Assembly: GCF_013114825.1 (NCBI RefSeq)
Contig: NZ_JAAVLX010000007.1
Location: forward strand, 496,001 to 560,000
DNA from: Bradyrhizobium australiense
Lineage (GTDB): Bacteria > Pseudomonadota > Alphaproteobacteria > Rhizobiales > Xanthobacteraceae
Length of the DNA: 64,000 nucleotides
Direction: 5' to 3'
Shown here: positions 16,895 to 26,103 of the stretch, piece by piece
Layout of the letters: every line of letters begins with the position of its first letter
How positions within the stretch are numbered: position 1 is the stretch's first letter
Translations under genes and position numbers: made by a program
Notes under the pieces: generated by a model
The model's input: the letters and a program-made list of their open reading frames with translations, nothing else
Databases searched by the model: none
Told to the model about the DNA's origin: nothing

Positions 16895-17827
16895 TTATGC
16901 CGCCTTCGGCAGATCGACGATCTTGCCGGGTTCGTTTGCATCGAGGCGGAAATCGATCGCGCGGCGAGCGCTCCGCTCGCGCTTGACCCACTTGCTGTCG
17001 CGCGCCAGTTTCTGCAGCACCTTCTTGGCGAAGAACGACGGTCCGTGCAGATTGCTGGTCTTTGGCGTGTAGCCGAAGCGATGGCGCAGCAGGCCATTGG
17101 CGAGATGGATGATCTGGGCGCGGCGGATGTCGTAGTTGCCGTAGGACACCGTCATCGAGATGTTGACCGTGCCGAGATTCTCGACGCGGTGCGGCGCGTT
17201 GAGCGGCCAGTTCAGCATCTGGCCAGGCTCGAGATCGAACACCTGGGCATGCGCGTCGTACCAGGGCGCATAGGGCAGATCGACCTCCACATCGAACAGC
17301 GCGATGTCCTCAAGATGCTCCGGCTTGAGGAACGGCGGTGTATTTGGATAGACGTAGACCCGCTTGCGGCCTGCGATCTGGACCAGCCCCTGCCCCGGCA
17401 GATCGGCATGATAATAGACCTGCGCGTCCGGCGAGGAGACCAGAATGCCGGCCTGGTGATTCGGCACCACGAAGCCCGGAACCTTCGTCGCGATCTCCTC
17501 GAACATCCGGTCGATCAGCTTGCGATAGCGGCTGTCGACCGCGCCGACGTCGCGCATGTTGAGCCAGAGCCCGCCCCGGGAAATCGCTTCGATGACCTGC
17601 CGGCCGGAGAGGTTACCGATATCGCCCTCGCGCCACATCCGGCTGGAGCCCTTCGCGCCCGTCTTCACCAGGCTGTATTGCTCGCGCGGATAACTCTCGA
17701 TCAGTCGCGCGAGTTCGTCCATCGAGAACGCGGGCGATTTGTGCATCTCGTGTTGCAGCCGGATCGGCTGATGGCTCCAAAGCTCGGAATGGGTGTCATC
17801 CCATGCGCTGAAGATCCTGCCCGTCAT
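16895..17827 (-). CDS. JmjC/cupin-like putative Fe(II) oxygenase
   Basis: A 310-residue protein with a double-stranded beta-helix core: YYHADLPGQG gives His140 and Asp142, and LNAPHRVEN gives His213, together a facial triad as in JmjC-type 2-oxoglutarate oxygenases. The stretch GRKRVYVYPNTPPF follows the pattern of this family. The substrate is unknown. Co-transcription with the N-acyltransferase suggests hydroxylation of a cell-surface or polysaccharide-related target (inference). Confidence 0.65.
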   Translation of the reverse strand: MTGRIFSAWDDTHSELWSHQPIRLQHEMHKSPAFSMDELARLIESYPREQYSLVKTGAKGSSRMWREGDIGNLSGRQVIEAISRGGLWLNMRDVGAVDSRYRKLIDRMFEEIATKVPGFVVPNHQAGILVSSPDAQVYYHADLPGQGLVQIAGRKRVYVYPNTPPFLKPEHLEDIALFDVEVDLPYAPWYDAHAQVFDLEPGQMLNWPLNAPHRVENLGTVNISMTVSYGNYDIRRAQIIHLANGLLRHRFGYTPKTSNLHGPSFFAKKVLQKLARDSKWVKRERSARRAIDFRLDANEPGKIVDLPKAA

Positions 17828-18016
17828 CGCCGCGCTCCTGCTGATTTCCCATTACTTCGGCCGCTGCCCATCCGGTTGTCCCGAAATTGCGCTGCCGCCA
17901 TTGCCGTGACCGCCCGATGTCCCGTTATGAGACGGCCGGACGATTCTCATGGTTGGATTGGCAAGAACGGTGCCGGGCAGACGCTGCCGCTTACCGGAAG
18001 CTAATGTCTGGGATGT

Positions 18017-19174
18017 ATGGCTAACGCCGATAGTCCCTGGAAACCCCGCCGCCGCACGATGACTGGAGAAACCCGATATCGGGCGCTGTTTCTCGGCGCG
18101 GGACCGCAGATGCATTGCGGCATCGGCCAGTTCACCCGGCTATTGCAGGAGACGATCGAAAAGCTCGAGCCTGGAGCTAGCGCCACGTTAACCCTGACGC
18201 GCAGCGAGAGTTCGCTCGCAGATATCTGGGGCGCGGTCGGCACGGCGCAAAGCGTGGTCTGTAATTTCCCCATCGTGGCCTGGAAACGCGTGATCTTCGC
18301 GCCGCTCGTGGCGCTGGCGATCGGCCGGCTGCGCCGGCGAAAAATTGTACTTATTCAGCACGAATGGGGCGGGCTGCATTGGCTGCGCCGCATCACCTAC
18401 ATTCCGGCGCTGCTGCTGGCCGACACCATTGTCATGTTCTCGTCGCTGGTCCGGCGCGAGCTGGCCGACGATCTCCTGCTCGGCTGGACCGCGAGAAAAA
18501 GCGTGCTGGCGCCACTACCGCCGAACATCGAAGCCCCGGCAGGCATTGAAGACTCGAAATTGCGCCATCGGCTCATCGCGGCGAAAGGGGACGGCCGGCT
18601 CTTGATTGGTCATTTCGGATCGATCTATCCGAGCAAGCAACCCAATGCGCTGCTCGAGATCGGCGCCATCCTGAAGCAACGCGGGCTCAAGCCGCTGATC
18701 GTCTATATCGGCTCCTTCATCCGCGGCGTCGACAAGGTCGAGGAGGAGTTTCATGCCCGCGCCCGAGAACTCGACATCGCTGAGGACGTGATCGTCTCCG
18801 GCTTCGTCGCCTCCGATCACGCGGTATTCGGCCTGTTCAGCGAGATCGACGTATTCTGCTATCCGCTCGATGAGGGGATCACCGCGCGGCGCTCGAGCAT
18901 TCTCACCTGCGTGCAATCCGGCCGTCCGCTGATCGTCGCCGGACCGGCGCTGCCCGAGGAATTCGACCACCATCCGCGCTTCAAGGAATTGATCAGCCGC
19001 GGCGCCGTCGTGCTGGTCGCGCGCGGCTCGGATAACGAGGCCTATGCCGACCGGCTCGCCTCAGTTGTCAAACGGCCGCCGGTGTCGTTGCCGTTCGATT
19101 TCGACGGCTGGTGGAAGGACGTCGCCGAAGCGGTGCGGGCGGTCATTCCTGGGCGATGCGAAGCATCGAACTAA
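18017..19174 (+). CDS. glycosyltransferase, GT4-like
   Basis: A 385-residue GT-B type transferase. N-terminal half has LFLGAGPQMHCGIGQFTRLL; the C-terminal donor domain has IGHFGSIYPSKQPN, IVSGFVASDHAVFGLFSEID and YPLDEGITARRSS, as in family 4-like enzymes. ATG 18017 is used; ATG 18059 is an alternative. Its last 10 or so residues (VIPGRCEASN) and stop codon are encoded by repeat family A, so the natural end was probably replaced. It presumably adds a sugar to the lipid-linked repeat unit. Confidence 0.85.
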   Translation: MANADSPWKPRRRTMTGETRYRALFLGAGPQMHCGIGQFTRLLQETIEKLEPGASATLTLTRSESSLADIWGAVGTAQSVVCNFPIVAWKRVIFAPLVALAIGRLRRRKIVLIQHEWGGLHWLRRITYIPALLLADTIVMFSSLVRRELADDLLLGWTARKSVLAPLPPNIEAPAGIEDSKLRHRLIAAKGDGRLLIGHFGSIYPSKQPNALLEIGAILKQRGLKPLIVYIGSFIRGVDKVEEEFHARARELDIAEDVIVSGFVASDHAVFGLFSEIDVFCYPLDEGITARRSSILTCVQSGRPLIVAGPALPEEFDHHPRFKELISRGAVVLVARGSDNEAYADRLASVVKRPPVSLPFDFDGWWKDVAEAVRAVIPGRCEASN

Positions 19175-19245
19175 GGTGCGCGATTGCGCACCTGAGAATC
19201 TCGAGATTCCGGGTCTGGTCCTTCGGACCATCCCGGAAATGACGG
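19142..19245 (+). repeat. repeat family A, copy 2
   Basis: Same order of blocks as copy 1: GTCATTCCTGGGCGATGCGA, AAGCATCGAACTAAGGTGCG, then CTCGAGATTCCGGGTCTGG and CTTCGGACCATCCCGG. Its first 33 bp are read as the 3' end of the glycosyltransferase gene. Confidence 0.85.
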
Positions 19246-19248
19246 CTA

Positions 19249-20562
19249 CTATTTTGCCGCCCGGAACCGCGCGAGATAATGCAGGCCGAATACCGCCAAC
19301 AGGAACGTGAACCACAGCGGATCGGAACGGTCGAGGAAGAAGCTTTCCATCGCCGACAGATAGAGGCCGAACAGCCAGATCCGCAGCAGCATCATGGCCA
19401 ATGGACCGTTGTTGCCGCCCTCGTCGGCCTGCTGAAAATTCCGCAGGGGCAGGATCACAAGCACCAGCATGAGCAGGACAAGCCCGGGAACGCCCATGCC
19501 CAGCGCGGTGTCGAGATAGCCATTGTGGCTATGCGCGGCGAAGCCGGCCCACTCCTTGCCCTCGGGAAGATTTTGAATGGCGCTGCTGCCCCAGAAGGAC
19601 GCAAAGCCATAGCCGGTGAGCAGCCGTGCACGGAGCGACTGCAGGGCAAACGCCCAGATGTCGGTGCGGCCGGTGAATGTCGAATCGAACGGCAGCAGCT
19701 TGGAAATTCCGGCGAGGCCTTCAAACATCACCGTGCCGATGCTCAAAAGGTTCAGCAACACGAGCGGCGTGAGCATGATGATCGCGCGAAGCCAAAACGA
19801 GCTGATGACTGAGGTGACCGATGTCAAGAGCAGCACTGCAAAGCACAAGGTCAGCGAACTTTTTCCGGCCGAATACAGCAGGAACAGCGAGGCAAGCGCG
19901 ATAATGGCGGCGCCGGATATCCGTAGGCCGGAGCGGACAATGTAAACGCCGAGAAACAACACCATCACCATGATGGCCGCGGCCTGATTCTTATGACCGA
20001 ACGCGCCGCGCCAATTGCCGGCCAGTCCCGGCTCCTGCGGATCGCTCGCCAGGTGAATCGAAAGATCCGGGGCCAGCAATATTCCGAGGTAACAGATAGC
20101 CAGCAATGCGAGCGCTGCGATCGTAAACCAATGCATCAATTGCTGCTGTGACCGTGGCAGCAGCATCAGCGAGGCGGCCACCGCGACAACGCAGATCGTC
20201 AGCGAAAGACGCTTGATCGACATTGTCGGATCGAACGACAACACGACGGTCACCAGCACCCAGGCGCCGAACACGACAAACGCCGGCGACAACAATGTCG
20301 CCAACCCCCTCGCGTCATTTCGCAAGGCGAGCGCGACCGTCAGCACGCTGAGCGCGCCGAATACCGCATAGGTCGCGAGCTCGTTGCCCGTGCCGACGTC
20401 GCCAATCTGCATGTCGCCGAGGCTGACGAACGGATGCAGTGAGATCCAGCCGAGCAGCAGCGTACCGACAAACGTCGCGCCGCGAACGATATCCATCACC
20501 TGCTGGCGCTCTATCCCGGCGGCAACGTTGCGGATTTCAGATGCGTCGATGAGCTGGCTCAT
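19249..20562 (-). CDS. O-antigen ligase/polymerase family protein (Wzy/WaaL)
   Basis: A 437-residue polytopic membrane protein with about 10-12 hydrophobic segments. The Wzy_C signature region lies in the large periplasmic loop: FTGRTDIWAFALQSL then AAHSHNGYLDTALGMG, with the conserved His/Asn. It would polymerise or ligate repeat units on the periplasmic side. ATG 20562 overlaps the stop of the upstream glycosyltransferase (ATGA), showing translational coupling. In holdfast loci this role is filled by HfsC/HfsI. Confidence 0.9.
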   Translation of the reverse strand: MSQLIDASEIRNVAAGIERQQVMDIVRGATFVGTLLLGWISLHPFVSLGDMQIGDVGTGNELATYAVFGALSVLTVALALRNDARGLATLLSPAFVVFGAWVLVTVVLSFDPTMSIKRLSLTICVVAVAASLMLLPRSQQQLMHWFTIAALALLAICYLGILLAPDLSIHLASDPQEPGLAGNWRGAFGHKNQAAAIMVMVLFLGVYIVRSGLRISGAAIIALASLFLLYSAGKSSLTLCFAVLLLTSVTSVISSFWLRAIIMLTPLVLLNLLSIGTVMFEGLAGISKLLPFDSTFTGRTDIWAFALQSLRARLLTGYGFASFWGSSAIQNLPEGKEWAGFAAHSHNGYLDTALGMGVPGLVLLMLVLVILPLRNFQQADEGGNNGPLAMMLLRIWLFGLYLSAMESFFLDRSDPLWFTFLLAVFGLHYLARFRAAK

Positions 20563-21590
20563 GAGACGATCTTTGACGCCTTGTAGGGTTGGGGTTCGAG
20601 GCCGAACGCGGCCAGCAAGCTGCCGATCGCAACCGTGACGGGATGCATGGCAATGGTCCGCTCACGTTCAGTGAGCACCGCGTGCACGGCATAGCCAAGC
20701 GAAAGCGGCAAGGCTGCCAGCAGTTTGGCGGTCAACTTTGCCCGCAGCCAGACCGTCGGCGTCGCCTTGCGCTGGACGTGGTAATTGATTGCGCCGATCC
20801 GCAGGCCCCGCATCGCCAACCATTTCAGGCTGGTCCGGCTTTGCGGCACGGTCTCGCTGATCGCAGCTTCAGCCGCCCAGTGAAACCGCATGCCGAGCCT
20901 TCGACAACGGTAGAAGAAATCGGTGTCCCCGCCGCCCAGAAAATTGAAACGGAGGTCGAACGCCGGCATGCCCAACTGATCGAACACCGCGCGCCGGATC
21001 AGGCAATTGCCGCAGCCATAGATCACCGGCACCGGACCTGAGGCGTCGTAGGCCGGCGCAAACGCGGGGTGACGATGCAGTCCGCGCTTCCGTTCGTCAT
21101 CGAATTCAGGGAATACCGGACCGCCGACGATGTCGGCGCCGGTCGCTTCCGCAGTCCCGATCATCTGCTCCAGCCAGTCCGGCGAAGCGATTTCGTCATC
21201 GTCGATCATCAGGAAGTTGTTAGCCAGCGGGAACATCTGCAGCGCCGTCTCGAAGGCCGCGTTGATCGCATAACAGTTTCCCTGCCGCGGCTCTATCACG
21301 CACAGCCCTGCAAACTTCCCCGACGCCAAGTATTCTGCGGCAACCGGCACGCTCTCGCTCTTCGACGCATCGTTCTCTACCATCACGACGGCGAAGCGAC
21401 GGCTGGTGCGCTGAGCGGTAAGCGACTGCAGCGTCCGGCGCAGGTATTGAGGACGGCGAAAACAGGGAATGCAAACCACCGCTTCGATTCCCGGATCGAG
21501 CGCCGGCGAAGCCGCCACCAGCGCGCGCAGTGCCCTGACCGGCGGATCAGGCCTGTCGATCCTTATGTCGGCGGTCGAAATCTCTGCCAT
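20559..21590 (-). CDS. glycosyltransferase family 2
   Basis: A 343-residue GT-A enzyme from MAEISTADIRIDRP. GT2 landmarks: VVCIPCFRRPQYLRRTLQSL, the NFLMIDDDEIAS segment with the DxD metal site, and LGGGDTDFFYRCRRLGMRF. The C-terminus has a hydrophobic segment (LLAALPLSLGYAVHAVL) suggesting membrane association. The frame runs open far upstream, but the extra 113 codons look like non-coding shadow. It is followed by the polymerase gene in an ATGA overlap. Confidence 0.9.
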   Translation of the reverse strand: MAEISTADIRIDRPDPPVRALRALVAASPALDPGIEAVVCIPCFRRPQYLRRTLQSLTAQRTSRRFAVVMVENDASKSESVPVAAEYLASGKFAGLCVIEPRQGNCYAINAAFETALQMFPLANNFLMIDDDEIASPDWLEQMIGTAEATGADIVGGPVFPEFDDERKRGLHRHPAFAPAYDASGPVPVIYGCGNCLIRRAVFDQLGMPAFDLRFNFLGGGDTDFFYRCRRLGMRFHWAAEAAISETVPQSRTSLKWLAMRGLRIGAINYHVQRKATPTVWLRAKLTAKLLAALPLSLGYAVHAVLTERERTIAMHPVTVAIGSLLAAFGLEPQPYKASKIVS

Positions 21591-21822
21591 GAAAGTCTGG
21601 TTGTTCACGAATATTGTCTCATCGTCCCGAAACGGGATTGCCGGATTAATTCCGGCACACTTCCGTCTCGATAAGCCGCTCGCTCCGGGATTTATCCGGC
21701 CGTCGCGAACGTAATGCGCACGGTGGTGCAAAATTCGATCCGGCAGCGAAACGTGAGGCACCAAACTCCGACCACGGTTAATGGACGGGGTTAATCCGCG
21801 CTGAACGAACGCTGAGTGCAGA

Positions 21823-22809
21823 TCAGCGGCTGAACAGTTTTCGGAACAGAAACTGCGATTTCGGAAACTGGCCGTTGTCGATCTGGGTGGGCCATGCCCC
21901 GTCGACGTCGAAATAGGCGGCGTAGGCAATCCTGTCTTCGTTCTTCATGAACCAGTCATGCATCTGCTGAACGAAGAAGGGATTGTCACCGGCATTGCCC
22001 ACACCCCATTCGGGATAGCTCATGCGCTTGCCGTGCAGATGCGCAAACTCGCGGTGCCATTCGAGGCCGAACGGCGCCTTAATGTAAAAAGTGTTCCAGC
22101 GATCCTCGTCGGAGCCTTCATGCTTGAAGTCGTATACGTCGATACCGATGTAGTCGACGACATCGTCGCCGGGATAGCTCGCATCCGCCGGCGTGTCCTG
22201 CGGACCCCATCCCGGACACCAATCAAACTTGAAGCCGGTGGAGTGACGGCGGAATATCTCCACAACCCGGCGGAACGCCTCGATGTAATCGGCTTCATGC
22301 CCCTTCGCGAACCACGCCATTTCAGCCAAGTTCATTTCCCAGCCGAGCCGGATGATCGCCTGGGGATGCGCCTCTGAAATCGCCCGTGCCGCCGCTTCGA
22401 ATTCGGCATCGTGCAAGCCTTCGGCAACGTCGGCGAGAGGCGTGCCCTTCATGGTGAGCGGGATCGACCAGACCACATTGCGCGCAGGGTTGAGCTTCTT
22501 CCAAACGCCGGGAACCCAACTCACTTTGGAGAAGTCCTCCCAGGTCGTTTGTCCATAGAAGTCGACGCCGAGCACCGAGGATGGCTTTTGCTTCAGCCAT
22601 TTTTCCCACGCTTGCAGCGTATGCTCGCGTCCCGCGGGCCCCCAATTGACGAAGGCGCCCGCGAACTTCGACGGAGTGGACGTGGCGCGCGAGGCGGCAT
22701 TGCTGTCGACGTGCGCCAACAGCAGCACGGTCAGGACGAAGGCCGCCAGGAACAGCATCAGCCGCTTCAGGCCGTGTTTCTTGCGCCGGCTCGGATCAAT
22801 TCGAAACAT
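21823..22809 (-). CDS. GH26-like glycoside hydrolase, membrane-anchored or exported
   Basis: A 328-residue protein. After a basic tip there is one hydrophobic segment (17-33), then a TIM-barrel with the clan GH-A pattern: IIRLGWEMN giving acid/base Glu158 and YPEWGVGN giving nucleophile Glu267. Length and motifs suit the beta-mannanase/GH26-like group. ATG 22809 has GAGGA 8 bases upstream. In a polysaccharide locus such a glycanase usually trims or releases chains in the periplasm. The substrate linkage is unknown. Confidence 0.75.
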   Translation of the reverse strand: MFRIDPSRRKKHGLKRLMLFLAAFVLTVLLLAHVDSNAASRATSTPSKFAGAFVNWGPAGREHTLQAWEKWLKQKPSSVLGVDFYGQTTWEDFSKVSWVPGVWKKLNPARNVVWSIPLTMKGTPLADVAEGLHDAEFEAAARAISEAHPQAIIRLGWEMNLAEMAWFAKGHEADYIEAFRRVVEIFRRHSTGFKFDWCPGWGPQDTPADASYPGDDVVDYIGIDVYDFKHEGSDEDRWNTFYIKAPFGLEWHREFAHLHGKRMSYPEWGVGNAGDNPFFVQQMHDWFMKNEDRIAYAAYFDVDGAWPTQIDNGQFPKSQFLFRKLFSR

Positions 22810-23385
22810 CGCCCGTCCTCGCGTGCTTTCTGGCAAAGACCGCCGACACGGCGGTAACGCACCATAGGAAACGGTTGCGATGTTGAGCTCCCGCCGTCGC
22901 AAAAGGAGACGGGCCGGACAAGGCGGCTGTCCCAAAAGGAACAGGAGCCTCGCAGTGCCCACTTTGCGGAAACAGATGTTGTCGAAAAAAATATAGCCAA
23001 ACGGTCATCAGCAATCCATTCGCCGAGAAGGCCGGCGATCTCGCTGACGAGCTTTGCAATATCCAGTCCACTGCGGCCACACGGGCGAACAGCGCGTCTG
23101 AAATGGTTACTGCGCAGCGAAAGCCGCAGCGGCGTGTCACAAATGCGGACAGCGCGGACAGGACGGATGTGCCGAAAATTGCCGGCCGCGCCGTTTATCC
23201 GCAAGAGACGGCTGAAAACCATCGGGTTAACCACGCTGGTGCGCCGCAAGACACGCCGCGACGGTTCGGCACCGATCTTGCTCCATGGGATGCGAAGGAG
23301 GTTTGCGCCGGACAACGGCGGGCCTCCGGCGGATTGTTGAGATGAATTGTGCCGTGTCGTTAACCCTGGACCTATTGCCGCAGTA
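22810..23385. other. 576-bp divergent intergenic region
   Basis: It lies between the glycanase and flippase genes. It is locally AT-richer near 22980-23010 (GAAAAAAATATAGCC). Open frames here do not look like proteins. It probably holds promoters for the two halves of the polysaccharide locus; no specific box could be assigned. Confidence 0.5.
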
Positions 23386-24894
23386 ATGCTCAGCCAGACC
23401 TTCCACTATTCGGTTGCGAGCGTCGTATCGGCCGCTATCGGCTTGCTGAACGCGGTCGTGTTCACGCGGCTGCTCGCTCCGGACGAGTATGGAGTCTATG
23501 TCGTCGGTCTCAGCACTGCGGGCATCGTCTCGGCGCTGCTGTTCACCTGGGTTCGCGTCGCCGCGCTGCGGTTTCAGTCGGAGGGCGGTGCGGTCGACGT
23601 CAGAAAGACCATTTTTCTCGCCTATCTCATCTCCGCGTTCGCCGCGCCCGTCGCACTCCTTGTTGCCACGCTGACGACGTCGGTATCGCTGGAACGAAAT
23701 ATCGCCGCCATCTTCTTTGCGCTGGGGCTCGGCCTGTTTGAACTCGGGCAGGAACTGCTCAAGGCACGGCTGCGATCGCTTGCATTCATGACAGCGTCGA
23801 TCATCCGCGCCTGCCTGGCGTTCACGCTGTGTCTCGTCGCGGCGCTTCTGGGAGGCGGCGGACTGTGCCAGCTCGCGATGGTGGCCATCACCTATTTCGT
23901 CACGACGACGCTGTTTGCGAGCACGATCCTGCGCTCGCCGGTCGCGGGCCCAAGAATTTCCGATCTGCGGACGTTTGCAGCCTTCGGCATACCGATCACG
24001 CTGTCCGGCATCGTCTTCGCGATCCATGCCGCGCTCGACCGCATGCTGGTGTTTCACTTCATGGGCGACCACGCGGCAGGCCAGTATGGTGCTTCCGCCG
24101 ATCTCGTCCGGCAGATCATCCTGATTCCGGCGGTAAGCATCGCATCGGCGACGATCCCGCTGGCGGTGCGCGCCTACGCCAACGACGGCGCCCGCGAGGC
24201 GCGGCGGCATCTGGAATTCAGCCTTGAAATCCTCTTGGCCGCCGTCCTGCCGGCCGTCGCCGGCGTAGCGCTGACCAGCAGCTATATCGCCGGCGTGATC
24301 CTCGGCAGCGAGTTCAGGGAGACCGCGGCACGGATCATGCCGATCCTGGCATTCGCCTGGTTGTTCCAGTCATTTTCCCAGTCCTATATTCACGCTAGCT
24401 TTCATCTCGCCAAGACGCCGTTCATGATGACGACGCAGAGCATCGCGATGCTGATCGCGAACCTCGCTGTCATGCCGGTTCTGCTCGCCCGATTTGGCCT
24501 GGTCGGCGCGGCATCGAGCCTTGTCATCGTCGAAGCATTCGGCGCGGGGTTCGGCTGGTATCTCACCCGGAAGGCGTTTCCACTTCCCTTCGACGCATTC
24601 CGGCTCATGCGCATCGTCGCGGCAACGGCGATCATGGCGGTGGTGCTGATGGTGCTCAAACCGCTGCTTCCGATCAGTGTGGTCTCGTTTGGCGTGCTGG
24701 CGGCAATCGGCTGCCTCGTATACGTCGCCGCGGCCTTCGCATTCGACATCGCCTACCTGCGGACGGCAGTGATCGCCTATGGCGCGCGGCGCAAGCTCTG
24801 GCCGGCCAGCCAATCGAAGCACGAAAGACTCGGCACCCCGTCCATCACCGCCCCGTCCACGGGATTACCCAACATGTCGATCAGAAAGCCATGA
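23386..24894 (+). CDS. Wzx-type polysaccharide flippase
   Basis: A 502-residue membrane protein of the MATE/PST superfamily with about 12-14 hydrophobic segments from MLSQTFHYSVASVVSAAIG. It would flip lipid-linked oligosaccharide across the inner membrane (HfsF role in holdfast). A TTG 13 codons upstream is a possible but poorer start. Its final ATGA overlaps the next gene's start, so it heads a tightly coupled operon through 27694. Confidence 0.9.
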   Translation: MLSQTFHYSVASVVSAAIGLLNAVVFTRLLAPDEYGVYVVGLSTAGIVSALLFTWVRVAALRFQSEGGAVDVRKTIFLAYLISAFAAPVALLVATLTTSVSLERNIAAIFFALGLGLFELGQELLKARLRSLAFMTASIIRACLAFTLCLVAALLGGGGLCQLAMVAITYFVTTTLFASTILRSPVAGPRISDLRTFAAFGIPITLSGIVFAIHAALDRMLVFHFMGDHAAGQYGASADLVRQIILIPAVSIASATIPLAVRAYANDGAREARRHLEFSLEILLAAVLPAVAGVALTSSYIAGVILGSEFRETAARIMPILAFAWLFQSFSQSYIHASFHLAKTPFMMTTQSIAMLIANLAVMPVLLARFGLVGAASSLVIVEAFGAGFGWYLTRKAFPLPFDAFRLMRIVAATAIMAVVLMVLKPLLPISVVSFGVLAAIGCLVYVAAAFAFDIAYLRTAVIAYGARRKLWPASQSKHERLGTPSITAPSTGLPNMSIRKP

Positions 24895-26102
24895 TGCGGC
24901 TCGTCAGCAAGAATCCGGTCGTTACAGCCGACAATCGACATGTCATCCGGCGGACCAATCCGGTGTCGCTGTCGGACTTTACCGGCAAGCGGCGCGAGGC
25001 GACGCGCCCCATCGAGTTTCGCGGCGACAATTTCGACCGCGACTTCGACAGCAATACGCTGTTCTACGATGCGGTGCAGGTCAGCAACTCAAAGGTTGCG
25101 CTGTTTGCACCGCCGTTTTTCAACCTCGCCCGCGACGTGGCAGCGACAACCTTCATCAGCGGCGCCGGGACCTGCAAGGCGCGGATAAGGCACCTCGATC
25201 GCCACGCCCAGTTGTGGCTGGACATTCCCGAGAATGCTGGCCCGGTCCAGGCCTTGGGCGAACTGGGCAGCTTCGCGTTCTCGGTGTCGCCCAACGTGTC
25301 GGAAATGTTCCGGGATTGCCGTGTCATCTTCACGATGTCGAAGGACAATCCGATCGAATGGATTCTCGATTGGGTGCGGTTCAATCGGGACATTCACGGC
25401 GCGGATGCCGTCCTCATCTATGATAACGGCTCCAGCGCGTACGACAGCGCCACCTTGAGCGCGGCGCTTCGATCGATCGCGGGCATCAGATGCTCGGTCG
25501 TGATGGAGTGGCCTTTCAAATACGGCCCGCAGGGAGCGAATAGCTGGGACCACTGGGATTCCGATTTCTGCCAGTTGGGCGCCTGGGAGCACGCAAGGTG
25601 GCGATTCCTGCAGCATGCCCGAAGCGCCATGAACTCCGACATCGACGAGCTGGTGCTGTCGAATATTGGAAAATCGGTCTTTGAAGCCGCCGAACAATCG
25701 TGGACCGGGCTTGTTCGATATCGGGGACGATGGATCATCGGTATCGACGACGATCTCCGCGACGACCACGGCGGTCCTCATCGCCACGCCGACTTCTCGA
25801 TCTTCATGCCGCCGAAATACCAGTTCTCAAGGCTCGTGACGCGGCGCGACGCCAACGCGTGTCTGCCGAAATGGACGGTGGTGCCCAGCCGGTGCCCGAC
25901 GCATGCGCAATGGCACGTCCATTCGATCTTCTCCTGGTGGGCCTCGTATTTCTGCACCAAGGACTTTTCGTTCCGGCACTTCCGCGAGATCGGCAGCAAC
26001 TGGAAATATCAACGCACCAATCGGGTGCCGTTCGATCCGTTGATTCACAAACAAGACCGGGCGTTAGTACAAGCGTTTCAGCGCGTCGATTGGGAAAACT
26101 AG
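24891..26102 (+). CDS. GT2/GT92-like glycosyltransferase
   Basis: A 403-residue protein. The middle part has IEWILDWVRFNRDIHGADAV then LIYDNGSSAYD, the nucleotide-sugar pattern of the Glyco_tranf_2_4 / family 92-like group, and a metal-site candidate SDIDEL near residue 250. Trp/His-rich segments (WHVHSIFSWWASYF) lie near the C-terminus. No membrane segment was seen. Coupled to the flippase by ATGA; it probably assembles the repeat unit on the cytosolic side. Confidence 0.75.
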   Translation: MMRLVSKNPVVTADNRHVIRRTNPVSLSDFTGKRREATRPIEFRGDNFDRDFDSNTLFYDAVQVSNSKVALFAPPFFNLARDVAATTFISGAGTCKARIRHLDRHAQLWLDIPENAGPVQALGELGSFAFSVSPNVSEMFRDCRVIFTMSKDNPIEWILDWVRFNRDIHGADAVLIYDNGSSAYDSATLSAALRSIAGIRCSVVMEWPFKYGPQGANSWDHWDSDFCQLGAWEHARWRFLQHARSAMNSDIDELVLSNIGKSVFEAAEQSWTGLVRYRGRWIIGIDDDLRDDHGGPHRHADFSIFMPPKYQFSRLVTRRDANACLPKWTVVPSRCPTHAQWHVHSIFSWWASYFCTKDFSFRHFREIGSNWKYQRTNRVPFDPLIHKQDRALVQAFQRVDWEN

Positions 26103-26103
26103 A

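Noticed and set aside
23103..23345. An 80-codon frame in the divergent spacer before the flippase
   Set aside because: Composition is that of non-coding high-GC DNA, with no ribosome site and no recognisable pattern.
23227..24210. A 327-codon frame opposite the flippase
   Set aside because: It is an Arg/Asp/His-rich shadow of a hydrophobic gene, with no family features.
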